From assembly GCF_036250675.1 (NCBI RefSeq), contig NZ_CP109592.1, positions 248,001 to 312,000 of the forward strand: DNA of 64,000 nucleotides, written 5' to 3'. Position 1 is the first letter of the stretch. Every line of letters begins with the position of its first letter. Shown here one piece after another: positions 51,370 through 61,163 of this stretch. This stretch comes from Streptomyces sp. NBC_01689. GTDB taxonomy: Bacteria; Actinomycetota; Actinomycetes; Streptomycetales; Streptomycetaceae. The notes beneath the pieces were generated by a model. It was not told the DNA's origin. It saw only the letters and a list, made by a program, of their open reading frames with translations, and ran no database searches. Made by a program: the position numbers and the translations under genes.

Positions 51370-52305
51370 ATGGACAGGATCGGGTACCCCGGCGGGACAC
51401 TCCTGTGGCAGCCGGCACGGTTCGCGTGGGTGCAGGCGCGCTGCTGCGCGTTCTCCTGCGCGCTGCTGGGCGGTCTGGCGCTCTCGGTGCTGCTCCCGCC
51501 GCTGCCGGTGGCACGCTACGACCTGCTGCTGGTCTACGGGATGCTGCTGACCGGCGCGGGTTTCGCACTGGGGTGGGAGACCCCCCGGGAGGTGGCGGTC
51601 GTGGCCGTGTGCCATGTCCTGGGACTCGTCTTCGAGCTGGTGAAAGTGCGGACCGGTTCGTGGAGTTACCCCGAACCGGCGCTGACCAAGGTCGCCGGTG
51701 TGCCGCTGTACGGGGGATTCATGTACGCCGCGGTGGGCAGTTACGTCTGCCGGTCCTGGCGGCTGCTGGACCTGGCCCTGACCGGCTACCGGGCCCATGT
51801 CACCGCCGTCCTGTCCGGCGCCTTGTATCTCAACTTCCTGACCCGTCACTGGCTGCCGGACCTGCGCTGGCCGCTGGGCGCCGTGCTGCTGGCCGCGACC
51901 GCCGGGGTACGGGTCCACTTCACCGTCGGCGGGCGCCGCCACCGGATGCCGCTGGCACTGTCGTTCGTCCTGATCGGGTTCTTCCTGTGGCTGGCCGAGA
52001 ACATCGCCACCTACTTCGGGGCCTGGCGATACCCCTACCAACTCCACGGCTGGGAGCCCGTGTCCGCGTCCAAATGGATCTCCTGGGCCCTGCTGATCAG
52101 CGTCACCTTCGTCGTCTGCCGGGCCTGCCGCCCCGCCCGTCCCGGCGATCCCGCGGCCGTGACCCCCCGGTTCCCGGTGCCCGAAGTCCCCTCCCGGGAG
52201 CCGGAGTCGGGAACGCGCACCCGCACGCAGACACGCGTACGCACGGGGACGGGGACGGGTCAGGGGGCGGGCGGCCGGGGGCGCAGGCCGGACTCGAAGG
52301 CGTAG
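51370..52305 (+). CDS. DUF817 family integral membrane protein
   Basis: A 311-aa protein with about eight hydrophobic segments and DUF817 hallmarks: RTGSWSYPEPALTKVAGVPLYGGFMYAAVGSYV in its core and FFLWLAENIATYFGAWRYPYQ. The last ~50 residues are an Arg/Thr-rich polar tail overlapping the convergent LuxR gene by 46 bp. Function of the family unknown. The start at ATG 51370 lies close to the IS end, so its native promoter may have been displaced. Confidence 0.82.
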   Translation: MDRIGYPGGTLLWQPARFAWVQARCCAFSCALLGGLALSVLLPPLPVARYDLLLVYGMLLTGAGFALGWETPREVAVVAVCHVLGLVFELVKVRTGSWSYPEPALTKVAGVPLYGGFMYAAVGSYVCRSWRLLDLALTGYRAHVTAVLSGALYLNFLTRHWLPDLRWPLGAVLLAATAGVRVHFTVGGRRHRMPLALSFVLIGFFLWLAENIATYFGAWRYPYQLHGWEPVSASKWISWALLISVTFVVCRACRPARPGDPAAVTPRFPVPEVPSREPESGTRTRTQTRVRTGTGTGQGAGGRGRRPDSKA

Positions 52306-52991
52306 ATGGCCGCGTGGACGCGGTTGCGCAGGCGCAGCTTGTGCAGCATGTTCTGCACGTGGGTCTTGACGGTGTGCTCGGACACCGTCAGGGCCTGGGC
52401 TATCTCGCCGTTGGACAGGCCGCGGGCCAGCAGGCCGAGGACCTGGCACTCACGGTCGGTGAGCCGGTCGGGACTGACCGGTGAGATCGGCGGGACGGGC
52501 GGCGCGGCAAAGCGGCGTCCGGCCTCCGCCGGGGCCGGACCGTGCACCAGGGTGTAGCCGGCCGCGGCCAGCACCACCGCGGAGGCGAGCTGGCCGGCGG
52601 TGGCGGTGGCCGGCAGCCGGCCGGCGCGGTCGGTGCGGTCGGTGGTGGCCGGGCCGCCCAGGACCAGCACCGGCAGCCGGGCGCCGCCGGGGACCGGGAC
52701 CTCCCAGCCGTCGCCCGCGAACGCGCCGTGGGCGATGAGGACATGCGGCGGCCGGGCGGCCAGCGCGCGGAGCAGGTCCGGCCCCGGTTCGCTCTCGCCG
52801 GTGACACGGATACCGGGATGGCCCTCGAGCAGCGCCGTAATGCCGCGCCGGGCGAGCGGGTCGTCACCGACCACGTGCACCCGCACGGCGGCCGGCGCGC
52901 CGGGCCGGGGAGCCGGGCCGTGTCCGGCGTGTCCCTCGTGCGCGGGGGCCGGCACGGGGAGCACCCGGAGTGTGGCGTGCCGCTCGTCCAT
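52260..52991 (-). CDS. LuxR-family regulator with atypical receiver domain
   Basis: A 243-aa protein with the NarL/FixJ layout. The C-terminal HTH is clear (LTDRECQVLGLLARGLSNGEIAQALTVSEHTVKTHVQNMLHKL in two helices). The N-terminal half resembles a receiver (VHVVGDDPLARRGITALL), but where the phosphoacceptor Asp should sit it reads VLIAHGAFAGD, so phosphorylation is doubtful. No sensor kinase lies nearby. It may respond to a ligand or act constitutively, like other atypical response regulators in antibiotic clusters. Confidence 0.85.
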   Translation of the reverse strand: MDERHATLRVLPVPAPAHEGHAGHGPAPRPGAPAAVRVHVVGDDPLARRGITALLEGHPGIRVTGESEPGPDLLRALAARPPHVLIAHGAFAGDGWEVPVPGGARLPVLVLGGPATTDRTDRAGRLPATATAGQLASAVVLAAAGYTLVHGPAPAEAGRRFAAPPVPPISPVSPDRLTDRECQVLGLLARGLSNGEIAQALTVSEHTVKTHVQNMLHKLRLRNRVHAAIYAFESGLRPRPPAP

Positions 52992-53545
52992 GACGGCCTC
53001 CTCGCTGCTGTCCGGGGATGCCCCGCCGGATCCCGGGATGTCCCGCCGGCTCACCGTAGGCGGCGCGCGCCGCCGTGTCCGGCGCGCTCCAGCGGACCGC
53101 GACCGGACCGCTACCACGTCTCGCGCCATCCCGGCGCGCCCCCGCCGCCCGGCTGACCCGCCGTCCCGGCGCGCCTCACTGTTTCGGCGCGCCCTGTTGT
53201 CCCGGCGTGTCGCCGTCCGGCTGACCCGCTGTCCCGGCGCGTCGCCTCCCTGGCGTCTCGCCGTCCGGCCGCCTCGCTGTCCCGGGGCCCTGTTGTCCCA
53301 GGGCGGGCCTCGCTGTCCCGGGGCCTCTGCCGACGGGCCCTGGGCCCTGGGCCCGGGGCCCTGGTGCTGGACCGGCTGTACGCCAACGGAGTTCACCCCG
53401 CCGGAATGCTCACCACGGCGGCACACACCCGCAGTTCGGCGAATCACCGCGCCTGACCTGACCTGGCCCGGCGCCGGGTCGGGGGCAGGCCGGGCCGGGT
53501 CAGGTCGGGCCGAGGTCAGGTCAGGTCAGGTCAGGTCAGGTCAGG
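52992..53545. repeat. Intergenic repeats, including an AGGTC microsatellite
   Basis: Short repeated CTGTCCCGGCGCG-like and GGGGCCCTGTTGTCCC elements occupy 53150-53360. At 53513-53550 the 5-bp unit AGGTC is repeated 7.6 times and runs into the stop codon of the next gene, so slippage could alter its C-terminus. No gene recognised. Confidence 0.65.
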
Positions 53546-55273
53546 TCAGGCGGCGGCTTCCCCGGCGGCCAGGGCGTGCAGCCGCAGGCGCAGTTCGCGG
53601 CGGGCGGGGCGGCCGCCCGGCCGGCGGGGGACGGCGTCCAGTGCCTCCAGGCGGCGGATCTGCTCGCCGGGGCCGAGGCGGGCGTTGGCCTGTTCGGCGA
53701 CGGAGTCGAGGACGTCGAGGAGTGCGGGGGCGTCGGCGTCGAACTCCTCGCGCAGCACCACTCCGGCCCAGACCAGGGCGCCGCGCGCCGGGTCGGGCCA
53801 GTCCGCGACGATGCACTCGGCCACCCGCGGGTCCTGGCCGATGACCCGCTCCACCACGCTGGGCGCGACCAGCGCGTCGTCGCAGGTGAACACCGAGCGG
53901 TGGGCGTCCACGAGGTGCAGTCCGCCGTCCGCGTCGAGGTAGCCCGTGTCGCCGGTGGACAGCCAGCCGTCCGTGTCCCGCGGCGCCGGGCCAATCCCCT
54001 CCACGGGGCCGGGACTCAGCTGCGGTCCGCGGATCTGCACCTCGCCGGTCGACCACACCGGGGCGGGCCGGGTGCCGCCGGGCAGGACCACCCGGCACTC
54101 GGTGCCCGGCAGCGGCACCCCGACCGCGCCGAGACCGGGCCGCGAGCCGGGCGGCTGGTGGTGGGAGAGGGTGAACACCTCGGTCAGGCCGTAGCCCTGC
54201 AGTACGGACACCCGCAGGGCGTCGCGCAGCGTACGGGCCCGTTCCGGCGCCAGGACTCCGCCGCTGACATGGATGGCGCCCAGGTGCCGCAGGTGCCGGC
54301 CGGGCAGGTCCGCGCCGTGCGCGGCCAGCCGGGGATCGTCCGCCAGCCGGTCCAGCCGGGCGGGCAGCCCGTAGTAGTGGGTGGCCTCCGCCCGCGCGGC
54401 CTCCGCCAGCGCCCCGAAGGGGTCCGCGTCCGTGCACAGCACCTGCCGCGCCCCCGCGTGCACGGCCGAGTTGAGGTGCACGGCGTGGTACTGCGGGAGA
54501 TGGTTGAAGGCGACGGAGGCGGCACCGAGCCGGTGCGCCAGCGCGGTCTGGGCGGCGCCCGCGACCAGGTTGCGGTGGGTCAGCCGTACACCCTTCAGCC
54601 GCCCTGCGCCGTCCGGCGCGAACTGCAGGCACGCCACCGCGTCCGCACCCGGCCGCGCCCTGCGCACCGGCCCGCCGGCCGCCTCCCCCGCCACGGCCGC
54701 GGACAGCGCCACCACCGCACAGGCCCCCCGGCCGCCGGACACCGCTCCACCGGCCGGCGGCCGCACCGGCACCGGCACCGGCACCGGCACCGGCACCGGC
54801 ACCGGCAGGCCCGATGCCGAACGGGCGGATCCCAAACGGGCGGACGCGGGGCGGGGGGCGGGGTCCGTGACCACGACGGTGTGCAGCCGGGGCAGCCGGT
54901 CCGCGAGCGCGGCCAGCAGCGCGGCCAGCGGGCCGGGTACGAAGGCGATCTCGACCCCGGCCGCCGTGCACACCTCGTGCAGCGCGGCCGGTCCCATCTG
55001 CGGGTCGAGCAGGGCCAGCAACTGTCCGCTGCGCACGGTGCCGTAGTACACGGCGGGGAAGACGGCGTCGAGGGTGGTCGCCGCGGCGACGACGGCGTCG
55101 GCCCGGCGGACGGTGCGCCGTACGTAGCCGGCGATGCGGTCCGCCTCCCGGTCCAGCGCGGCGAAGGTCACCGCGGCGCCGGCCGTGACCGCGGCCGGGG
55201 CGTCGGCGTCACGGTCGGCGGCCCGGCGCAGCAGGTCGTCCAGCGGGCTCTCCAGATACCGGAGGATGGGCAC
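53546..55273 (-). CDS. AMP-ligase/adenylation-like protein (FAAL or A-domain relative)
   Basis: A 575-aa ANL-superfamily protein. GTG 55273 follows a perfect AGGAGG. The P-loop is degenerate (FAPDGAGRLKGVRLTH in place of the SGTTG-PKG type), but QGYGLTEVF, TGDTGYLDADGGL and a C-terminal RRELRLRL are recognisable. A (Val-Pro)n run near residues 158-170 is encoded by a 6-bp ACCGGC repeat (54764-54806). It may load the tandem ACP with an acyl group, as fatty-acyl-AMP ligases do. It has its own three-heptamer SARP promoter. Confidence 0.8.
   Translation of the reverse strand: MPILRYLESPLDDLLRRAADRDADAPAAVTAGAAVTFAALDREADRIAGYVRRTVRRADAVVAAATTLDAVFPAVYYGTVRSGQLLALLDPQMGPAALHEVCTAAGVEIAFVPGPLAALLAALADRLPRLHTVVVTDPAPRPASARLGSARSASGLPVPVPVPVPVPVPVRPPAGGAVSGGRGACAVVALSAAVAGEAAGGPVRRARPGADAVACLQFAPDGAGRLKGVRLTHRNLVAGAAQTALAHRLGAASVAFNHLPQYHAVHLNSAVHAGARQVLCTDADPFGALAEAARAEATHYYGLPARLDRLADDPRLAAHGADLPGRHLRHLGAIHVSGGVLAPERARTLRDALRVSVLQGYGLTEVFTLSHHQPPGSRPGLGAVGVPLPGTECRVVLPGGTRPAPVWSTGEVQIRGPQLSPGPVEGIGPAPRDTDGWLSTGDTGYLDADGGLHLVDAHRSVFTCDDALVAPSVVERVIGQDPRVAECIVADWPDPARGALVWAGVVLREEFDADAPALLDVLDSVAEQANARLGPGEQIRRLEALDAVPRRPGGRPARRELRLRLHALAAGEAAA
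54764..54806. repeat. ACCGGC hexanucleotide repeat inside the AMP-ligase gene
   Basis: About seven in-frame copies coding for alternating Val-Pro. A slippage hotspot that keeps the reading frame. Confidence 0.8.
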
Positions 55274-55316
55274 GGTGGCCTCCTGGCTGCCGACAGCGGG
55301 AACAGCGGATCGCCTC

Positions 55317-55359
55317 ACGGTAGGTGTGCCGGCTCAAGAGGTCTTCGAAGCCTGCTGGA
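55317..55359 (-). promoter_or_regulatory. SARP box (three heptamers) and -10 for the AMP-ligase gene
   Basis: On the minus strand TCCAGCA (55359-55353), TCGAAGA (55348-55342) and TTGAGCC (55337-55331) are each 11 bp apart, followed after 8 bp by TACCGT (55322-55317). Confidence 0.75.
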
Positions 55360-55373
55360 GATGGTCCCGGTGC

Positions 55374-56339
55374 TCACACGAGGGCCGCGGCCGGCCGGCC
55401 GCCCACCGGCCGGGGCAGCGGGAAGCTGCGGAGTTCCGCGCGGCTCCAGGGGAAGCCGTAGCCGAGGTGGAGCACCGGGTCCTGGGCCGCGTCGGCGGGC
55501 ACCGCGACGGCGGCCAGCACACCGGGCACCGGCTCCAGTTCGACGAACCGCCACGGGCGGGCCGTATCGTCGGCGGGCGGGGTGAAGGCGCGTACGCCGC
55601 GCTCGTCGTCCAGCGTGAACACGAACGCGTCGAAGGGCAGTCCGAGGCCGATCCCGCGGGCCTTGGAGTAGGCCTCCTTCAACGTCCACACCCGCAGCGC
55701 CCGCCGGTCGCGGTCCGGGCCGGGCGCCGCCCGCTCCACCCACTCCCGCTCCGGGGCGGCGAAGGTGCGCACGATGGTGGTGATGGCCCGCTCGTCCCGG
55801 TCCTCCAGGCGTTCCACGTCCACACCGATGCGGTGGCGGCGCACGATGCCCAGCAGGCTGTAGCCGCCCGCGTGGGAGAGGTTGAAGTCCAGCTGGGCCC
55901 CGCCGCGCGGCAGTTCACCCGCGGCGGGCCGCAGGAAGGGACGCCCCCGCGCGGAACGCCAGATGACCAGCTCGGCCTCGGCCAGGCCCGCCTCCAGCGC
56001 CAGCGCGCGCCGCACCAGGGTGTGCGCGAGCAGGTACTGCCTCCGGTCACGTTCGAACAGGAAACGGCTCGCGGTCCTCTGCTCCTGCGCGTCCAGCCAG
56101 TGCGCGGCGAGCAGACCGGCGACCGCCGGGGGCAGGCCGTCGTTGGGACACAGCCACAGCTTGACCGGCTCGTCCCGGCCCGCGTCCGCACCGGCCACCG
56201 GCCCCGGAACGGACACCGGAACCCCGGCCGGGACCTGGACGTGGGCCGGGGCCTGGGCGGTTGGGGTCTCGGGCACGACCGCGGACGGCGACCGGGCCGG
56301 GGCCGAGGGCGGGAGTGGGGAGGTCAGGGGTGCGGTCAC
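55374..56339 (-). CDS. 4'-phosphopantetheinyl transferase (Sfp type)
   Basis: A 321-aa PPTase. The Mg/CoA motifs [10 protein letters not shown] and [15 protein letters not shown] are intact, and [11 protein letters not shown] matches the first conserved block. An Ala/Pro-rich ~70-residue leader precedes the domain. GTG 56339 overlaps the KS-like gene stop (GTGA). It converts the cluster's ACP and PCP domains to their holo forms. Confidence 0.93.
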   Translation of the reverse strand: MTAPLTSPLPPSAPARSPSAVVPETPTAQAPAHVQVPAGVPVSVPGPVAGADAGRDEPVKLWLCPNDGLPPAVAGLLAAHWLDAQEQRTASRFLFERDRRQYLLAHTLVRRALALEAGLAEAELVIWRSARGRPFLRPAAGELPRGGAQLDFNLSHAGGYSLLGIVRRHRIGVDVERLEDRDERAITTIVRTFAAPEREWVERAAPGPDRDRRALRVWTLKEAYSKARGIGLGLPFDAFVFTLDDERGVRAFTPPADDTARPWRFVELEPVPGVLAAVAVPADAAQDPVLHLGYGFPWSRAELRSFPLPRPVGGRPAAALV

Positions 56340-58801
56340 CGCTGCACTCCGTCCGTACCGGCGTCGGACACCACGCGCGCACCCGCGCCGGGCCCCGTCA
56401 CACCAGGCCCCGCTGCGCCGGGAGCGGACTCCACCGGCCCTTCCTGCGGCCCATGTCGAGACCGCGACCGGGATACCGAGCGGACCGCGGAGTCCGCCCC
56501 TGACCGCGATCGGGGCCGCGGACCGGGCCAGGGCCGGGGCGCCGGCCGGGCCCCCGGCCCGGACTCCGCCTCGGGTCCGGACTCCGGCTCCGGCCCAGGC
56601 CCTGACTCCAGCTCGGACTCGGACTCGGACTCGGACTCGGACTCTAGCTCGGGCCCGGGTTCGGGCTCGGGCTCCGGCTCGGGCCCGGGTTCGGGCTCGG
56701 GTTCGGGCTCGGGCTCCGGCTCGGGTTGCAGCACGGTGGGGGGCAGTTCGATGTCCGCGGGGCCGGGGTGCGCGGGCAGTACGGCGCAGATGTCGGCCCC
56801 GGCCAGCCACAGCCGCGTCAGCTGTTCGAGGTGGCCGCCCTGCCACAGGGCGGCCAGGTAGGCGCGGGTCTCCGCGAGCCCGTCGAGCAGCAGCGGCTCG
56901 CCCGCGTCGCGCAGGTCGGCACTGTGTACGCCCGCCGGATGGCGGCCCGGCCCGGCGGACTCGGCGAAGGCGGCCAGGTGCGCGGCCAGGCCGGGGACCG
57001 TGTGGGCGACCACCGCCAGGCGGCAGCGCAGGGCGGCCCGGCCCAGGCGCAGTTCGTGTGCGACCGCGGCGAGGTCCGCTCCGCCCGGCCCGCCGTGGTG
57101 TGCCGTGCCGCTCAGCCACCGCGCCAACCGCGCCGCGGTGTCCGCCAGTTGGCGGGGCGTGGCGGCGGACAGCAGCACCAGTTCCGCGGAGACGGGCCGA
57201 TGGGCGGACGCGGGCGGCCGCGCCGGTGCGGGAGGACGGTGTGCGCGGGGCGCCTCCTCCACGACCAGCACGGCGTCCGCGGCCGGCGGCGCGGACACAC
57301 CGACCAGAGCTCTGCGGGGCACCGTGGTGCCGTCGTCGCGGCGGACCTGCTCCCAGACGGCGGGCGCCGTCCGGCCCGGCCCGGGCAACAGCGTGGCATG
57401 GCGCACCTGCCCCACGGCACGCGCCAGGGCGACCGCCGCCGCCAGCACCCCCGTCCCGCCCGCCAAGTCCACCGACTCCGCCGGGCTCACCGGTTCTGCC
57501 AGGTTCACCGGTTCTGCCAGGTTCACCGGTTCTGCCGGGTCCGCCGCCGTCCGGACGGTCTCCCGCACCGCGATGCCCAGCGCCTGCCACGCGTCTCGGG
57601 ATGCCGCCGGATCGCCGCCCGCACCACCGGGAACGGCAGGGAGGCCGGGCGGCGCGGCAGACTCCGGGGGCCACGGGTCGCCGTCCGGTCCGTGCGGGGC
57701 GGCGGCCGGGACCGGCAGGCCCGCCGCGGCCAGTGCCCGGCCGACCAGCCGGGCATGATGCGCCACGGCTCCGAGTCGGCCCGGGTGACCGGCCGCACCG
57801 GCCCGGATCACCGCGTACACACGGTCCCCGGCCGCACGGGCCGCGGCCAGCGGCTTGAGCAGCACGACCACAACTCCCCCGCCTCCCACGCCTTCCCCGC
57901 CCGCACCGGCGCCGGCCGGGTCGCGGGGATGGGTGTGGGGCGGGTGGGGTTGCGGACGGGGCGGCAGTTCGACGGCACCGGCCAGCGCCGCCTCGCACTC
58001 CCCCGCCCGCAGCCCGGCGAGTGCCAGGTGCAGCGCGGTCAGGAAGGAGGACGCGCCCGTGTCGACGCTCAGACTGGGCCCGCGCAGGTCGAGCAGCCGC
58101 GACAGCCGCCCGGCCGCTCCGGCCCCGCCCGGCAGGTGCACGCCCGGGACGGACCCGCCCGGTGTGCCGGCCGGGCCGGCGGCGACGTAGACCCCGATAC
58201 CGCGCCCCGTGCTGTCGGGCCCGGTCAGCCGGTCGGTCCGTGCCCCGGCGTACCCGGCGCTCTCCAGCAACTGCCACACGCTGCGGGCCAACAGGCGTTC
58301 CCGGCCGTCCAGAGGGGCCGCGCCGGCCGCGTCGAGGCCGAACAGGGCGAGCAGTCCCTCGCCGAACTCCCCCGCGCCGTCAGCGAACCGGTCCTCTTCC
58401 CACGGCGGCGCGTCCGTACGGGTGTGCTGTCCCAGCGCCTGGCGCCACAACGCGTCCAGGTCCCCCGCCCCCGGGAAGCAGCCCTGCATCCCCACGACGG
58501 CGCACGGCTCGACACCCCCGCCGCCACCCGCCCCACCACCGAAGCCGGGACCGGGACCGGGATCGGGAGCGGGACCGGGACCGGGACCAAGGCTGGGGCT
58601 GGGGCCGGTCGCGGTGGTGGGGGCGGGTGCGGGGCTGCTGCCCGTCGCGGGCCGCATCCCGTCGCCGGGGCGTACCGCGGGGCCGGGCTGCGCAGGTGTT
58701 CCGGCCGCCGCCGGCAGGGGGGTGCCGCCCAGCAGCGCGACGGCGTGCTCGCGCCGCAGGGTGCCTCCTTTGAACCGCGTGAGGATCTCGCGGGTGTCCA
58801 T
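56336..58801 (-). CDS. KS-like protein with missing Cys and acidic repeat tail
   Basis: An 821-aa protein resembling a modular PKS N-terminal region ([20 protein letters not shown]) followed after a Gly/Pro linker by a KS start ([23 protein letters not shown]). The nucleophile motif DTACSS is changed to DTGASS, so Ala replaces Cys near residue 250. I see no HGTGT. Later, [23 protein letters not shown] resembles the post-KS/AT linker of modular PKS. The C-terminus contains (Pro-Glu)n and (Ser-Glu)n runs. Coupled to the PPTase. A non-condensing, scaffolding or loading role is likely. Confidence 0.7.
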   Translation of the reverse strand: MDTREILTRFKGGTLRREHAVALLGGTPLPAAAGTPAQPGPAVRPGDGMRPATGSSPAPAPTTATGPSPSLGPGPGPAPDPGPGPGFGGGAGGGGGVEPCAVVGMQGCFPGAGDLDALWRQALGQHTRTDAPPWEEDRFADGAGEFGEGLLALFGLDAAGAAPLDGRERLLARSVWQLLESAGYAGARTDRLTGPDSTGRGIGVYVAAGPAGTPGGSVPGVHLPGGAGAAGRLSRLLDLRGPSLSVDTGASSFLTALHLALAGLRAGECEAALAGAVELPPRPQPHPPHTHPRDPAGAGAGGEGVGGGGVVVVLLKPLAAARAAGDRVYAVIRAGAAGHPGRLGAVAHHARLVGRALAAAGLPVPAAAPHGPDGDPWPPESAAPPGLPAVPGGAGGDPAASRDAWQALGIAVRETVRTAADPAEPVNLAEPVNLAEPVSPAESVDLAGGTGVLAAAVALARAVGQVRHATLLPGPGRTAPAVWEQVRRDDGTTVPRRALVGVSAPPAADAVLVVEEAPRAHRPPAPARPPASAHRPVSAELVLLSAATPRQLADTAARLARWLSGTAHHGGPGGADLAAVAHELRLGRAALRCRLAVVAHTVPGLAAHLAAFAESAGPGRHPAGVHSADLRDAGEPLLLDGLAETRAYLAALWQGGHLEQLTRLWLAGADICAVLPAHPGPADIELPPTVLQPEPEPEPEPEPEPGPEPEPEPEPGPELESESESESESELESGPGPEPESGPEAESGPGARPAPRPWPGPRPRSRSGADSAVRSVSRSRSRHGPQEGPVESAPGAAGPGVTGPGAGARVVSDAGTDGVQR
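56590..56735. repeat. 6-bp repeats coding (PE)n and (SE)n
   Basis: Runs of CGGGCT/CGGACT-type hexamers on the + strand encode a highly acidic alternating tail in the KS-like protein. Two separate (Pro-Glu) blocks flank a (Ser-Glu) block. Confidence 0.75.
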
Positions 58802-58819
58802 CACCGTGTGCCCTTCGTG

Positions 58820-59566
58820 TCAGGCGGAACGGGCCGCCAGCAGGGCAGCCGCCTCATCGATGCTGAGCACCTCGTCACGCACCGCGTCCAGCAGCGCGTT
58901 CAGGTCGATCTCCACGGCCCGGGGCGGCTGCGCGGGGTCCGGCGCCCGGTCCGCCCGCCCGGCCGCGGGAACGGGGGTGTCCGTCACCCGCGCGGTGACG
59001 TACGCGGCCATGGCCGCGAGGTCGGGGTGGTCGTAGAGCAGGTCGGTCTGCTCGCTGAGACCGTAGGTGCGGTTGATGCCCGCCAGGAACTCCGCCGCCA
59101 GGATGGAGTCCAGGCCCAGCGCGTCGAACGGCGCGCTCACGTCGATGTCCCGCACGGCGCAGTGCAGGATCCCGGCGAGCTGCGTGCGCAGGGTGTCGGT
59201 GACCGTGTCCGCACCCGGCACGGACGAGCCCGCGGACACGGGTGCGGACACGGGTGCGGTTGCGGGCGCGGATGCGGATGCCGGTGCGGGTGCGGCGAGT
59301 TCGGCCGCGAGGTGCCGGGCCAGTGCCGCCGGGGTGGGGTGCTCGTACAGCGCGGTGGCCGCGATCCGGGTGCCGTAACGCGCGTTGAGCGCCGCGACGA
59401 ACTCGACGGACAGCATCGAGTCCAGGCCCAGCAGCCGGAAGGAGTCCTGCGCGTCCAGGCGCTGCGGCTCGACGCCCATCATGCCCGCCAGTACCGCGGT
59501 CAGCTCGGCGAGCACGTCGGCCGCCGGCGTCGGACAGGCCGTGCGCGGGTCGGGGGCGGAGGTCAT
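58820..59566 (-). CDS. Tandem acyl carrier protein (two ACP domains)
   Basis: A 248-aa protein with two carrier domains: S50 (LLGLDSMLSVEF) and S154 (ALGLDSILAAEF), joined by an Ala/Pro/Ser linker. The C-terminal ~50 residues (IDLNALLDAVRDEVLSIDEAAALLA) resemble a docking helix. ATG 59566. It lies 18 bp upstream of the KS-like gene and is co-transcribed with it and the PPTase. Tandem ACPs raise throughput in iterative systems and here likely work with the AMP-ligase. Confidence 0.9.
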   Translation of the reverse strand: MTSAPDPRTACPTPAADVLAELTAVLAGMMGVEPQRLDAQDSFRLLGLDSMLSVEFVAALNARYGTRIAATALYEHPTPAALARHLAAELAAPAPASASAPATAPVSAPVSAGSSVPGADTVTDTLRTQLAGILHCAVRDIDVSAPFDALGLDSILAAEFLAGINRTYGLSEQTDLLYDHPDLAAMAAYVTARVTDTPVPAAGRADRAPDPAQPPRAVEIDLNALLDAVRDEVLSIDEAAALLAARSA

Positions 59567-60271
59567 GGTGGGCGTCTCCCAGGGGTCGGATCCCGGCTGG
59601 CCGTCCTGGCATTGTGGGCGCCGACGCCACCGCGCCACATCCCCGGCCGTGGTGATCCCCGGCCCCGGCGACTGGCTCCCCGGAACCAGCCGGCCCCCGC
59701 CCCCTCCGCCCAAAGAATGAGCCGCCGCACCGGCACGACGCCCGCACCCACGCGGTACGCAGGCGCGGACACGGACACGGACACGGATGCGGGCGCGGGC
59801 GCGCGGACACGGGCGCAGGCGTGGGCGCGCGGACACGGGCGCAGGCGTGGGCGCGCGGACACGGGCGCAGGCGTGGGCGGGGGCGCTCAAGTGCCGTACG
59901 GAGGAGGCGTGTCCGGGCGGTCCACGCATCCGATGCGGGGGCCGCCCGAATGCGGGGGCCGCCCGATGCGGGCAAGCGGGGCGCGGACCGTCCCGTGCGG
60001 GCAGGTCCGGTACACCGGCCCCGGCCCGTGCACCACCCGCACGCCGGGCCACCTCATCCGGGCCGCACGACCCAAGCCACGCGTCAGGCCACCGGGCCGC
60101 CGGGCCGCGGGGCCGGCGGGCCACCCTGGTCGCCAAGTCGCCAAGTCGCCGGGCCGACGGGCGACTTGCCGGTGCCCGGCGAGTCTCGCCGTCCCCGGGC
60201 CGGCCGCCCGCGGCACCGGTGTGCGGGCGGGCGGGACGGTGCGGGGGCGGTGCCGGCGGGCGGTGCGGGTC
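59567..60271. repeat. Intergenic region with a 26-bp tandem repeat
   Basis: About 700 bp without a supportable gene. Three copies of a 26-bp unit (CGCGCGGACACGGGCGCAGG plus 6 bp) run from 59802 to 59880, preceded by a GGACAC 6-bp run. Shorter repeats (CCGCCCGA-TGCGGG at ~59940, GTCGCCAA at ~60130) follow. Confidence 0.65.
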
Positions 60272-61096
60272 CTAACGGGCCCGTGCGGGCGCGGGCGGTC
60301 CCGCGCCGTCGAACGGCGCGGGTACCGCGGCCGGCTCCGACGCCGCCGTCTGGATGGAGTGCTGCAGCCGCCGCAGCCGTGGCGAGGGCTCCAGGCCCAG
60401 GTCGTTGACGAGGGTGGCCCGCAACTGGTGGTAGACGCTGAGCGACTCGCTGCGCCGCCCGGAGCGGTGCAGGGCCAGCATGAACTGCGCGTGCAGGTTC
60501 TCGTGGGTACGGTAACGGCTCGTCAGCACCGTGAGTTCGGGCAGCAGTTCACGGTGGCGGCCCAGCCGCAGATCGGCCTCGATGCGCTGGTCCAGCGCGC
60601 ACAGCCGGCTCTCCTCCAGGCGCCGGATCTCCATCGCCAGCTGCGCCCCGGCCGTCACGTCCGCGAACGCCGGCCCCGTCCACAGCTCCAGCGCCCCGGC
60701 CAGGGTGCGGGCCGCCTCCGTGAAGGCCCCCTGGTCCATGGCCCGGTAGCCCTCCCCCGCGAGCCGCTCGAACTCGCGCACGTCACTGCGGCCGCCGCCG
60801 GAGACGAGCAGATAGCCGCCCGGCAGGGTCATCAGGACGTCCTTGGCACCGCTGCGGCCGCCTTCGAGCGCCTGCGCGAGGAGTTCGCGCAGCTGCAGCA
60901 CGTACGTCTGCAGGGTGGTACGGGCGCTGCGCGGCGGGGAGTTGCCCCACAGTTCCTCGACCAGGGCAGCGACGGGCACCACCTGGTCGGCGCGGAGCGC
61001 GAGCAGTGCCAGGACCTGCCGCGGTTTCGGCGCCGTGGGGGTGATGGACACCCCGTTCTCCCGCACTGCCAGTGCGCCCAGTACGTCGATGTCCAC
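60272..61096 (-). CDS. SARP family transcriptional activator
   Basis: A 274-aa activator of the AfsR/DnrI/RedD group. The winged-helix OmpR-like domain spans ~1-95 (IDVLGALAVREN, KPRQVLALLALRADQVVPVAALVEELWG, LQTYVLQLRELL) and the bacterial transcriptional activation domain follows to ~260 (HENLHAQFMLALHRSGRRSESLSVYHQLR). It is a small SARP without ATPase or TPR parts. GTG 61096 follows GGGGAGACGGC; an upstream start at 61129 is possible. It probably binds the 11-bp-spaced heptamers found across the window. Confidence 0.92.
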   Translation of the reverse strand: MDIDVLGALAVRENGVSITPTAPKPRQVLALLALRADQVVPVAALVEELWGNSPPRSARTTLQTYVLQLRELLAQALEGGRSGAKDVLMTLPGGYLLVSGGGRSDVREFERLAGEGYRAMDQGAFTEAARTLAGALELWTGPAFADVTAGAQLAMEIRRLEESRLCALDQRIEADLRLGRHRELLPELTVLTSRYRTHENLHAQFMLALHRSGRRSESLSVYHQLRATLVNDLGLEPSPRLRRLQHSIQTAASEPAAVPAPFDGAGPPAPARAR

Positions 61097-61134
61097 GCCG
61101 TCTCCCCTGCTCGGTGTCCCCTGCCGCACCCCCG

Positions 61135-61163
61135 ATTACAAAACAGCGCATCCGGTCTGTCAA
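61135..61163 (-). promoter_or_regulatory. Sigma70-type promoter of the SARP gene
   Basis: On the minus strand TTGACA (61163-61158), 17 bp, TGTAAT (61140-61135), 39 bp before the start codon. This near-consensus element suggests HrdB-driven expression of the activator. The stretch 61164-61427 holds no recognised gene. Confidence 0.75.

Noticed and set aside
59802..59880. CRISPR-like array
   Set aside because: The 26-bp units are directly adjacent without spacers, so this is a plain tandem repeat.
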